Part shown: positions 10,701 through 17,610 of the stretch, one piece after another
How positions within the stretch are numbered: position 1 is the stretch's first letter
How the letters are laid out: each line of letters starts with the position of its first letter
Source: Schlesneria paludicola DSM 18645
Lineage (GTDB): Bacteria; Planctomycetota; Planctomycetia; Planctomycetales; Planctomycetaceae
Assembly: GCF_000255655.1 (NCBI RefSeq)
Contig: NZ_JH636435.1
Coordinates: 2,742,043-2,806,042, forward strand
DNA: 64,000 nucleotides
Direction: 5' to 3'
The notes under the pieces: model-generated
What the model was told of the DNA's origin: nothing
Seen by the model: only the letters and a program-made list of their open reading frames with translations
Databases searched by the model: none
Made by a program: the position numbers and the translations under genes

Positions 10701-13384
10701 ACGGTGGTGACGGAATCCGCTTGAATGCGACCAACGGTTCAGACATCACAACTCTGAATGTGGTCGGCAACGAAATTGCAAACGCAGGCAAGAACGGGAT
10801 CGAGATCCTGCAATCGGCCTCGACCATTGGTTCAAGTGCCTCGCCGATCTCGTTCACTCAGAACAACATCCACAACAACGCGGGTGACGGGATTCGTCTG
10901 GTCAATCCCACAAACGGCGGGGCTTTGATCGCGGCCACATTCGATCGCAACACGATCTCGGCCAACACGGGTGCAGGGGTCAACTTGACGCTCGTCAACG
11001 GCGCTCAAGACCTGAACGCCAGCTTTACCTCAAACAACATCAGTGGCAACACCGGTGGAGCAGGGGTAAACATCCAACTTGCCGCCAATCACAGTATGAC
11101 GGGTGGATTCGACACGAACACGATCAGCAGCAACGGAGCCCAAGGCGTTAACTTCGTGACTGGCGTCGATGGGAAAATCAACAGCGACTTTACCAATAAC
11201 GTGATCAACGGAAACGGTTCTGACGGAATTAAGATTTCACTTGCCACAGGGGCACAATACACAGGCTCATCGTTCTACGGCAACACGATTGGAACCGTGG
11301 CCTCTCGTAACGGAGGAATGGGCATTAACCTTGACGCTCAGAACTCGAATTCTGCAGACGCGACGGCCTACCTCTTGAATCTGGGTGATGCGACAAAGGC
11401 CGCAAACCTGATCACTGGCAACACTGGCGCAGGCGTGGGAATCACGAGCACCGGTCAGACGATTGGTACGTTGAATATCGCAAACACAACGATTAGCAAT
11501 ACGACCGCTGGTGCGGGCATCAACTTCACCGGTGAAGGCCTGCGAGTCAATCAATCAGGGACCTCCACTCTGACAGGCAGCATCTCGAACTCGACCTTCA
11601 CAAACAACGCAGCAGACGGTGCGATGTTCAATGTGACGGGCAACGATGTCGGACTGTTCGCCTCTCTGAACAATTTCACCATCGATCAAAGCACATTCAG
11701 CTCGAATGCGGGCAACGGATTAGAGTTCTTCCGCACTGCGGACGGTGAAATCAACAATGTGACAATCGCAAACAGCGTCTTCAACACCAATACGCAAAAC
11801 GGTCTGGTAGTTCGTGCCGCCAACAAGTTCAATGGCCAAACGGATACGTATACCATCACCAACAACGACATGTCATCGAACACGGGTAACGGTGTCTTCT
11901 ATGACGAACGAGCCGATGCTCGTATTCGGGCTGACATGACGCTGAACACAATTAACAACAACGGAGGGAACGGTATCCAACTCGTCGAGCAAGTGAATAC
12001 TGCATCTGACCTTCGACGGCTGTCCGGAACTTGGACCCAAAACATCATCACGGGCAACACAGGCAACGGTATCGCAATCAACGGTGCAACGCTCAACCTG
12101 ATGATCGGGGATCTCAACAACTACAGTGACGGGAACGTGATCTCCAACAACAAGCTGAATGGTGTTGAAGTGACGGGTGCCGGATCACTCTCAATCGGCA
12201 GCAACATGATCCAAGGAAACGGAACACTCGCAAACCTCGGAACTGCGAGCGAGAACGCGGGTATCATGTTGAATGTCGCACCCGTCAGTAACATTACCGT
12301 ATCGCACAACGTTGTGTCAGATAACTTCGGTGATGGACTCCAATACGGAATCCGCACCGCGTTTGATGGAGGCCACGGCACACTCTCAATTGAGAACAGC
12401 AACTTTATCACCAACAACTCAGGTCGCGGGATTGACATCATCAACCGTGCCAGTAACGACGTCGACATCAACATTGATCACAACTTCGTGTCTGCCAATA
12501 AGCTCGAAGGGATTTACATTGTCAACACCTCGTCGGCTGACCAGAATCAGTTCTCATCGAGTACGACGGCCCTGCTTGCTGACGGCAACAGTTTGTCCGA
12601 TCCTAGAATGCGACTCCGCATTGCCAACGGAAACCAGATCATTGGAAACGGACTTAACAGTGGCTTGAGCGGCACGGGTCTCGTGATCCGTGTAGGAACG
12701 AGTGATGGTTCGAATTCTTACACGGACAATGGAGGATTCGCCACCACTGGAGCAGACCTTACGCAGGATTCCAGTTGGGCGACCTTCCTGACCACCGTGT
12801 CCATGACTCGTGGCGGGATCGGAGCTCAAATTGACTCGAACACGCTCGGTGGAAACTTTGGTAACGACGTCTTGTTCCACTCGTTCGTCTCCACGACGAC
12901 TCCTCTCGCAACCACGCAGGGAACATGGACCGACACCGAGCAGACAATTACAGGCGTCTATCAAAGTGACCCACTTTCACGGTTCGATCTGTACTACCGA
13001 AACAACACGACCGATGTTGGGGCACTGGACAGTTGGGGTACTGACACAGGTGCCTACTCCGTCGCTCCTCCGAACCCGGCTTTGGCGGCCTTCTTCAACG
13101 ATTCTGATGGCGTGTTCAAGTCGCGTTTGAATACCATCACGCCACTCACGAACGCAGGACCATTTACCACGGCAGATCGTATTCGCAACGCAACGCGGCA
13201 GGCCGCGTTCCCAGCGGGAACAGCTCCTAATGACGGTTCGAATACGCTGGGCTTCCTGTATCCAGGTATCGGGGCCAGCACATGGCGATTGGACAATACG
13301 AGCGATGCAGCGATCCAGGCCCAGGGCGGTTACTTCCTGAATTCTGGATTGCAACAAACCACCTATGATTGGGGTTCGTTCTGA
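4769..13384 (+). CDS. giant inverse-autotransporter beta-helix surface protein with embedded nidogen-like domain
   Basis: The 2871-residue product has a signal peptide (residues 1-23, cut after VSAQ-like VSA). Residues ~55-300 match the inverse-autotransporter (intimin-type) barrel: GYQNSYSQIGAFTPFW, LFGVYGYYDNDQDS, RYEQFTIGAE, WWDLRANGYI and a run of alternating strands. Residues ~340-1750 and ~1980-2560 are a very long parallel beta-helix of short repeats with NNSGxNG turns. Inserted at ~1750-1970 is a nidogen-like (NIDO) domain: FGTTYSDLWVNNNGNVTF, then APFFADVDTR, FQLVMIDRSD and RVGYSNGT. The last ~250 residues are a distinct tail. By analogy with intimin, the barrel would sit in the outer membrane and export the helix to the surface, where it could bind surfaces or other cells. 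A GGAG site precedes the ATG and a strong terminator follows, so it is probably transcribed alone. Confidence 0.85.
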   Translation: MQRLKLGLLCLSWICLAGAVSAQTAVDPTGVSGIASTSGTATVQQDVSGGGVLNGTYFDIRHVIGDGVGYQNSYSQIGAFTPFWFEEDTIIAPNARLIVTNSTQTGVNAGLVARRYVNGLDRLFGVYGYYDNDQDSRNFRYEQFTIGAETLGTWWDLRANGYIVGGNNDHFINQLGVSGNPYYVGNNIDFLGKQLRDQAMGGADIEAGIPLTPATPWLRGYSGAYGYRVGSGTTIGYRGRIEATVSNDLTLGVVVSQDSIYGTNVNGTIDFKFSGYQPTRYFPNMSTRQRMLNSVQRNWRIATRTYVQDVNVAAINPETNKPYFVAHVDNSNPNPGDGTIENPYHNLTSAPQADIILVHLGNATTAANSVTGSAVLTNNQRLLGDGVLSTVNLFAHYGNETISGIFNLPGTSNSGNFAYVKNPAGNAVTLANYNEVAGLNLIGSSGSAITNTASGSHNFNLHDLEIANNGGKGIGLTSASGIGIISNINTGTTNHANPLGLGNNTGGGIVMSTGGPGLNLALQNVFMNANPVGSQAVGVSLAANLGSLNVNMNNVFTNGNTTGIFLSESSQLLTANMNLVRSNNNAGVGVKVQGTGGEITINANNIAAMNNGLDNLQLGTKAAPIVTSTVKVALNDANFNGSTSGSGIVLSQSGGTGALYLPGTSSVGNAVDGLGIYGSNNSVQNVSVINGQFMGNGQDAFHVEGVSGALVNLFVDPTNASGSGRDGLFYSMGTDSTLNATFLNNSLDNSNRSAVYGVLANGATANLYFDGTTGSRSGADGFYLDATNGSTATINVLHGTFAGSNRLGGGGSAININSDRSTIGLLTNMTQANNFLPGAATIGNQEYGLKLNLQNSSVFSGAIQNGNLSDNVVNAINVTVANTSDAVLSIYNTPSVRSGGDGFVANVTDNSTLTTNFRLSDLNNSGLNGVKLNVANNSRIDTTFDASNINNSGADGINATVTGTNSVATVTLTNGSTVNNSGGNGLNFNVDAGMLNVTAQSSSFSNSGLNGVLGTVTNTGLAGLDFSNTAVNSNGDNGVFVTANNGGIIQATFGIQSISNNGLNTNGDGIRLDLDGSAAIGNLMSFLQVINGASVSGNGNDGISILAQNGTDFRGIFGTNLATTPVPTSRVSILNNGAASPILGQNRAGVDVIASNSNVRLDFAGVTIGNTSAGGTQQVGFISDANTTANLTTNFTSTDLTNNAANAINSNVDSGSIMNMSLVTTTGNNSGNTGAVFNVTGGSTLNVDSFRVDSGGSMVSGGSSFSNNGGGGLLVSTDGTGSVSTFMLDQIQLNNNGGSFGGQGLLSFVTGGAKFNALIRDASSLSNNANQGLQVIADGAGTLVSMHVEESDVNNNGSEGLLISASNQAEVNYRSVNTNYNGNGFNGGLSGVSLTAVDNSTLRTLFNGGNANGNAGNGFTLDAQTGSIMTTSLNATSASNNGGYGLSASATGAATQFNLIMTGANTFTGNAQGPLSPLAFSNIDQAAIILSGTFNGSPTDGIRVDMTDVNNALVAVLPGGTINSSTLNGINVNMKNVGTGSVLVNGVTSINGSGQNGIRIAMDNVAQGAIGIQGPMTINNSGANAIDIRLTNGTQLVDNLTFGTANLSVLTMASDLASPLSALPAPVSLTFNDLGLVSPVALGISGVTANTSGASGINILADGLGAASSIQTLAINNNVIIGASGNVANTGDGIHFDLTKTPVTSLFLNSNQIGGAKNNGVNFDLNKSPIGTVNIAHNNIGLVNFASQAVGDNLPIILSGFNSNTLPAQDDEPSALASIGFSPNFFGTTYSDLWVNNNGNVTFNAALPDFTPFSLLTTATPMIAPFFADVDTRSGNPVTYGTGTVAGHAAFGVNWLGVEHYNGANSAPPVNTFQLVMIDRSDIAPGDFDFEFNYQSVLWESGLASGGDANGLGGSSARVGYSNGTNTSLELAGSAVNGALLDGGPAATSLIQNSLNSAHNGRYVFFVRDGLVNGPSPNGGDGIRLNATNGSDITTLNVVGNEIANAGKNGIEILQSASTIGSSASPISFTQNNIHNNAGDGIRLVNPTNGGALIAATFDRNTISANTGAGVNLTLVNGAQDLNASFTSNNISGNTGGAGVNIQLAANHSMTGGFDTNTISSNGAQGVNFVTGVDGKINSDFTNNVINGNGSDGIKISLATGAQYTGSSFYGNTIGTVASRNGGMGINLDAQNSNSADATAYLLNLGDATKAANLITGNTGAGVGITSTGQTIGTLNIANTTISNTTAGAGINFTGEGLRVNQSGTSTLTGSISNSTFTNNAADGAMFNVTGNDVGLFASLNNFTIDQSTFSSNAGNGLEFFRTADGEINNVTIANSVFNTNTQNGLVVRAANKFNGQTDTYTITNNDMSSNTGNGVFYDERADARIRADMTLNTINNNGGNGIQLVEQVNTASDLRRLSGTWTQNIITGNTGNGIAINGATLNLMIGDLNNYSDGNVISNNKLNGVEVTGAGSLSIGSNMIQGNGTLANLGTASENAGIMLNVAPVSNITVSHNVVSDNFGDGLQYGIRTAFDGGHGTLSIENSNFITNNSGRGIDIINRASNDVDINIDHNFVSANKLEGIYIVNTSSADQNQFSSSTTALLADGNSLSDPRMRLRIANGNQIIGNGLNSGLSGTGLVIRVGTSDGSNSYTDNGGFATTGADLTQDSSWATFLTTVSMTRGGIGAQIDSNTLGGNFGNDVLFHSFVSTTTPLATTQGTWTDTEQTITGVYQSDPLSRFDLYYRNNTTDVGALDSWGTDTGAYSVAPPNPALAAFFNDSDGVFKSRLNTITPLTNAGPFTTADRIRNATRQAAFPAGTAPNDGSNTLGFLYPGIGASTWRLDNTSDAAIQAQGGYFLNSGLQQTTYDWGSF

Positions 13385-13414
13385 TCGCTGCCTGACCGGA
13401 TAAGTTCAGTCTCG

Positions 13415-13458
13415 GCCATCACCGTCGGAAACATCCGACGGTGATGGCTTTTTTATTT
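13415..13458 (+). terminator. Rho-independent terminator of the surface-protein gene
   Basis: A perfect 15-bp stem (13415-13429 with 13434-13448) with a four-base loop is followed by a T-rich run. It starts 30 bases after the stop codon at 13384. The T run overlaps the 3' end of the convergent remnant. Confidence 0.9.
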
Positions 13459-14199
13459 CTGCCAATGAAACCACATTGCGGCCTGACCAGCCCTCAAGTC
13501 GGTGATCCGCTGTTCATGCTGATCTGCAAGGTGGCGCACATACAATTGCCGACATCCATCTCGCTTTGAGCCATAAGCGAGAAATCGCCCATCGGGTGAG
13601 GGCGACGGATGGTAGTGCTGCGTTCCCGATGCCGACGAGGTCAGTTGCTTGGGTTCGCCGTCCAAAGCCACTTCGAACAGTTCGACGTTCGATCCAACTT
13701 GGGCCGTGTAAAAAACGGACTTGCCGTCGATCGCCCAAATGGGGACATCGCTGCTGCCTCCGTGGAAATCCGGAACATCCAGCAACTCGATCACCCCTTT
13801 GTAACCGCCCCGATCGGCGAGCTTTTTCAACCCGGTGCCATCGGCCCTGACCACGCACGGATGGCAGTTGTAGTGCTCGCCAGAAACGAACAGCACCCAT
13901 TCACTGTCGGCCGACCAGCTCGGAGCGAAACAAAATGGATGAACTTCGCCAGAACGCGCCCAAAAGGAAGCATCGAGCAACACACGAACCGACATATAGA
14001 AACCGGATCTCGGGCGTGAGCAATGGACGAGCAAGAATTGACAGCGAAGTCCGGAGCTTTGAAAGGTACAAAACTTAAATTCAACTGTTGTCCGTGGAAT
14101 GCGCAGAAACTTGCAGTGGAAGACGATCCGTTCAGCACCAATTTCGAGACAGAACGGACCGTAAGATTTTCTGGCGAAACTTGAAAGAACCGTTTCCAC
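13453..14199 (-). pseudogene. TolB-like beta-propeller protein, probably N-terminally truncated
   Basis: Residues ~75-248 carry PD40/TolB-type propeller blades: FAPSWSADSEWVLFVSG, VRADGTGLKKLADRG, PIWAIDGKSVFYTA and HYHPSPSPDGRFLAYGSKRDGCRQLYV. The end AAMWFHWQK is like the final blade of planctomycete TolB-family proteins of ~300 residues or more. The first 70 residues are Cys/Phe/Arg-rich and unlike a blade or signal peptide, so the 5' part of the gene seems lost or replaced. A shorter start at 13995 would give 181 residues. Such propellers are usually secreted or periplasmic; without a signal peptide this copy is unlikely to be functional. The stop codon lies inside the T run of the surface-protein terminator. 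Confidence 0.5.
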
Positions 14200-14619
14200 A
14201 TCAGCCTTGGGAATATGCTACACTTTTTGATCGTTTTTCAAATCAAACAAAAAACCCCACTTGATTCGCTCAAAAATACTGCGTATCCTCCTTCGCAACT
14301 TGAAATCACTCGCCAAGGCTGAACTAAATTCCGCAATTGAGTGCGGTTTTGCATTCCCCGATAGAGATACAATGGTACAAATTGTTCCTAGAGGATCGCC
14401 TTCTGCCTAAGAAAACCTAATATACAAGTAGCCAATCGGATTCTGAATACACTGCGTGTGAATGCGTCAATTTCTTGGTATAGCTCGTTAAGAAGTCCGT
14501 TCTGCGAAATACGGTTTCGATCTCCATCACGTACATGATGTGGCTTGGTCCACCCATCATTGTCGTGCGTTTTGCTTGTCGCTCTTACGTTGCCTCCCCG
14601 TCAAAAGAAAGGTGTTGCT
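14200..14619. other. AT-richer intergenic region
   Basis: No gene is supported. This region opens the AT-richer patch that runs to about 17600. It should hold the promoter for the rightward genes from 14620, but no -35/-10 pair with good spacing was found by eye. Confidence 0.35.
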
Positions 14620-15069
14620 ATGGTGTCGCCCCTACGTTGCTTGCGCAATTGTGGCATTCTGTTTTTGATTGGCGGCTATTTGGCGCTTACGTCTGCCTAT
14701 ATTTTTGCGGCTTGCGGCTCCATCTGCAATTACGGATGTGGAGGGGATTCGTGCCTATCGCAGTCCTGGATTAGGCCCCGTGCCTATTTGTCCTTCCCGG
14801 ATCCCGCCTACGGACCGGTCTGTAACCAGTCAACGGCAATTTCGACGCATCTGGTTGGAACAACGACGCAGACCTGCCTTTCGCAGGAGAACAGCTCGAT
14901 GCTAGATTGCGTTCCTCAAAGCACCTACTCCGTTTGCGGCTACGGATACTATTACTCAGGGACGGGTTGTACACAGCTAATCTGCACGGAAACGTGGACA
15001 GCGCAAGGTTGCAGCAGCGGCGGAGCAACCTCTGGGGGTGGATCTGGCCCTGCTGGCTGCGGAGAGTAG
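14620..15069 (+). CDS. small Cys-rich secreted protein
   Basis: The chosen ATG (14620) follows an AAAGG site by a few bases and gives 149 residues; a longer reading from 14545 lacks such a site. An N-terminal hydrophobic segment (GILFLIGGYLALTSAYIFAA) is a signal peptide or anchor. The exported part has 12 cysteines in ~118 residues, starting CGSICNYGCGGDSC, plus a Gly/Ser-rich tail ending GPAGCGE. This suggests a disulfide-stabilised extracytoplasmic protein. No family is recognised. It stands 49 bases before the next gene on the same strand, so the two are probably cotranscribed. Confidence 0.6.
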   Translation: MVSPLRCLRNCGILFLIGGYLALTSAYIFAACGSICNYGCGGDSCLSQSWIRPRAYLSFPDPAYGPVCNQSTAISTHLVGTTTQTCLSQENSSMLDCVPQSTYSVCGYGYYYSGTGCTQLICTETWTAQGCSSGGATSGGGSGPAGCGE

Positions 15070-15118
15070 CCTCTTCGCAAACTGTGTTTCCCTGATTGTA
15101 AACTACAAGGCATTGCTA

Positions 15119-16348
15119 ATGCTTCAATTGCAGGTGTTTGTTTCAATAGCCTGTTGGGCAACAATTTTTTGCGGTTTGCCCCTGCTTCAATGTCGTGCCG
15201 ACGACAATGCTACCGAGGTACTGTTGGCGGCTCGGCAGCATTGGGTTTCGTCATTGGGCTTCAAATCAACCTATGTCTACAGAGAGGGGATCACGGCGAC
15301 TTACGCCGCTGCTCTTGGAGACACTCCATTTGACGAGATAAAGACGACCGGGAATGGTGTTTTCCACAAGAAGGGAGGACTCATTCGGCGCTCAATCGCC
15401 TTCGAAGGCGGCCCTTTCACTGATAATGAGAAGACGCTCGACCAGAATGGCCGAAGCAACACAGACTCGAAGCCTATTTCCACCAGGCCTGGCCAGAAAC
15501 AGCCAGAGCGGATTCGCATTCGCAACACGCCATTGGATGAAGTGAGTAACGGGAATTTGTTCGTTGTCTACCATCAGAAATGGAAAGAGAATTTCTTCGA
15601 CACCGCTCTCTTTACCAATCGAATTGACATTGAAGCGATTGCCGAAGGCCATGGCTGCACACCCGGGGAAATGCTCATTTCTCCTATTAACCCCATGGGC
15701 GGCTGCTCGAATGGCATGCCGGGCGAGCTAAGTGCTGCGAGTGGCCCAATCAATTATCAGACCCTTCATCAAGACGATGGCCGCATCATCGTGACGGCGG
15801 AATTACACACGACGATGGCAAACGTGAATGTCGGTGAGTTCTACAGAGCCGAATGGGACATGGAATCAGCTTGCCCGACACTGAAAAGAGTCGTCTATAA
15901 GTTCGAAGGGGGAGGAAGGACTCACACCTCGGAATGTTTGTTGTCCGATTTTCGCAGTTGCGGAGAGAACTCGATTCCCGCCAGCGTCCGGATAATCTTC
16001 ACCCAACCTGACTCGCCAATTTTAGTCCGGGAATGGTATTCAGAAGATCTTGGAAGTGAAGAGCCAGTTGACGACGATTTCGTGATCCAAATTCCCGAGA
16101 CAACCCGAATCATGGGTCTCAAAAATCCAGAACCTGAGGGCACCATTCGTCACCTCGACCTCTCCTCAACTGCAATTGACTCCGTGATTCTGGCTGGACG
16201 ACACGAGAAGGTCGCCGAATTGGCAAGACCAACGCTCAAACGAATCCCTGATGTCGACAGCACATCGGGGCGTTTGCTGATTCTCGTTAATGTCGGCATT
16301 GCCGCTCTCGTGATCATCATTTTGTTTCGGCGACGAGTGTCACAATAG
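15119..16348 (+). CDS. secreted or membrane-anchored hypothetical protein
   Basis: The 409-residue product starts at 15119 after an AAGG site. An N-terminal signal peptide (VFVSIACWATIFCGLPLLQC) is followed by ~340 polar residues, and it ends with a C-terminal membrane anchor (LLILVNVGIAALVIIILF) and basic RRRVSQ. The exported part opens with a helix and strand pattern (LLAARQHWVSSLGFKSTYVYREGI) faintly like LolA/LolB-type lipoprotein-binding folds, but this is a weak impression. The mid-region has paired Cys (HGCTPGEM, MGGCSNGM). It lies between a Cys-rich secreted protein and a DUF1573 protein, so it may be part of an envelope assembly. Function is unknown. Confidence 0.6.
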   Translation: MLQLQVFVSIACWATIFCGLPLLQCRADDNATEVLLAARQHWVSSLGFKSTYVYREGITATYAAALGDTPFDEIKTTGNGVFHKKGGLIRRSIAFEGGPFTDNEKTLDQNGRSNTDSKPISTRPGQKQPERIRIRNTPLDEVSNGNLFVVYHQKWKENFFDTALFTNRIDIEAIAEGHGCTPGEMLISPINPMGGCSNGMPGELSAASGPINYQTLHQDDGRIIVTAELHTTMANVNVGEFYRAEWDMESACPTLKRVVYKFEGGGRTHTSECLLSDFRSCGENSIPASVRIIFTQPDSPILVREWYSEDLGSEEPVDDDFVIQIPETTRIMGLKNPEPEGTIRHLDLSSTAIDSVILAGRHEKVAELARPTLKRIPDVDSTSGRLLILVNVGIAALVIIILFRRRVSQ

Positions 16349-16378
16349 GAAAACTCGGCGGTCAGTTCTTTCGCTAAA

Positions 16379-17530
16379 ATGGGACAATCTATGGCTTGGA
16401 AAAGCGTGTGTTCTTTCGCATTCGGTAAGAACCCTTTTTCGACAATGCTGTTAATTGGCCTGCTTCTATTTTCACTCAGCTCCATCGCCGCAATCGTGAT
16501 ACTTGACACATCGGATGAGCTGCGTGACCAATCCGAATTCATCGTTGCCCACATCGATCCGACTGCGGATTTACTTTCGCACAGATTCATCGTGAAGAAC
16601 TCAACGTCCCGCCCAATGTCCTTACAGCGGATGTGGATGAGTTGTACGTGCCTCGACCACAGCCTGCCGCAACTGCTGGAAATTCCCGCCCGTGGCGAGG
16701 CCTCTCTGACGATGCAGGTCAGGACATCACATCTCAGCGAACCTACTGAGAATCGTTGGTCGGCAATCTACGAATTGGAGGCCCCCAATAAGCGATCAAT
16801 CACGTTCGCCCTCACGGCAAGAATGATTCCGAGGATTTCTCTGGACATTCAAACGCTGCCGAATGGCAGAGTTCTGGCCTTTCAATCCAGCGATTACAGT
16901 ATCACGATTCCGACGGTCTATCGTATTCCTTCCAAAGAAGTGCGAGAAGTCCCCCAAATCTCCTGCAACGGACGTGACGATGTCGTTTGTAGGAGCACTT
17001 GGGAAGAGTGGGCCATGACCAACGATGGCGAAGAAATTCATGGCGTTATCAAGATCGACTCAGGATTCTCGTCGACGCTATCGGCTAATATCATGCCCGA
17101 GCCAAAAGCGATCACGATCTCGCTCAAGTACGGACAGTCCTCCGAAGCCTTGTTTCCAATTCGCATTCATGCCGACACGGGACTGGAACTACGGCCGCAG
17201 TCGCTTTTTTTCAATGCACAACGTTCCGGCGAGATCAAACACCGCTTGGTGCTCGACAGCAAAACTCCAATTCAGATTTTGGGAGTGTCTCTAGAGAGCG
17301 ATTCGTTGGAGATCGAAGGTGCGGAACTTGAGCAAACAAAATCCGCACACGAATTCATGGTCGTGTTAAAAAAAGGCCACACTTCAAAACCTGAGACTTC
17401 GTCGAATCCTCAGAAAACATTGATCAAGATCCAGACGGACCACTCAATATGTAAAGAACTCACATTGCCCGTTTACATCCGTTGGGCAATTAACAAAGAA
17501 CAACCCGCGTCGGCAGACACCAACGAGTGA
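16379..17530 (+). CDS. membrane-anchored DUF1573-domain protein
   Basis: The 383-residue protein has one N-terminal membrane segment (residues ~22-45). An Ig-like DUF1573 module follows: RFIVKNSTSRPMSLQRMWMSCTCLDHSLP then EIPARGEASLTM. The SCTC motif and the F-x-V-x-N strand are characteristic of this family, which is frequent in planctomycetes and Bacteroidetes and is of unclear function. The rest (~140-383) seems to hold two further beta-rich modules. An alternative ATG lies at 16391. It begins 30 bases after the previous gene and probably shares its transcript. Extracytoplasmic location is likely. Confidence 0.7.
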   Translation: MGQSMAWKSVCSFAFGKNPFSTMLLIGLLLFSLSSIAAIVILDTSDELRDQSEFIVAHIDPTADLLSHRFIVKNSTSRPMSLQRMWMSCTCLDHSLPQLLEIPARGEASLTMQVRTSHLSEPTENRWSAIYELEAPNKRSITFALTARMIPRISLDIQTLPNGRVLAFQSSDYSITIPTVYRIPSKEVREVPQISCNGRDDVVCRSTWEEWAMTNDGEEIHGVIKIDSGFSSTLSANIMPEPKAITISLKYGQSSEALFPIRIHADTGLELRPQSLFFNAQRSGEIKHRLVLDSKTPIQILGVSLESDSLEIEGAELEQTKSAHEFMVVLKKGHTSKPETSSNPQKTLIKIQTDHSICKELTLPVYIRWAINKEQPASADTNE

Positions 17531-17610
17531 TCGCATTTTTCATAATAATTACCGCATTGAGTTTCATTGTTAAATGTTTTTCGGAGCATTTGACACAGCT
17601 TCCAGCCGCA

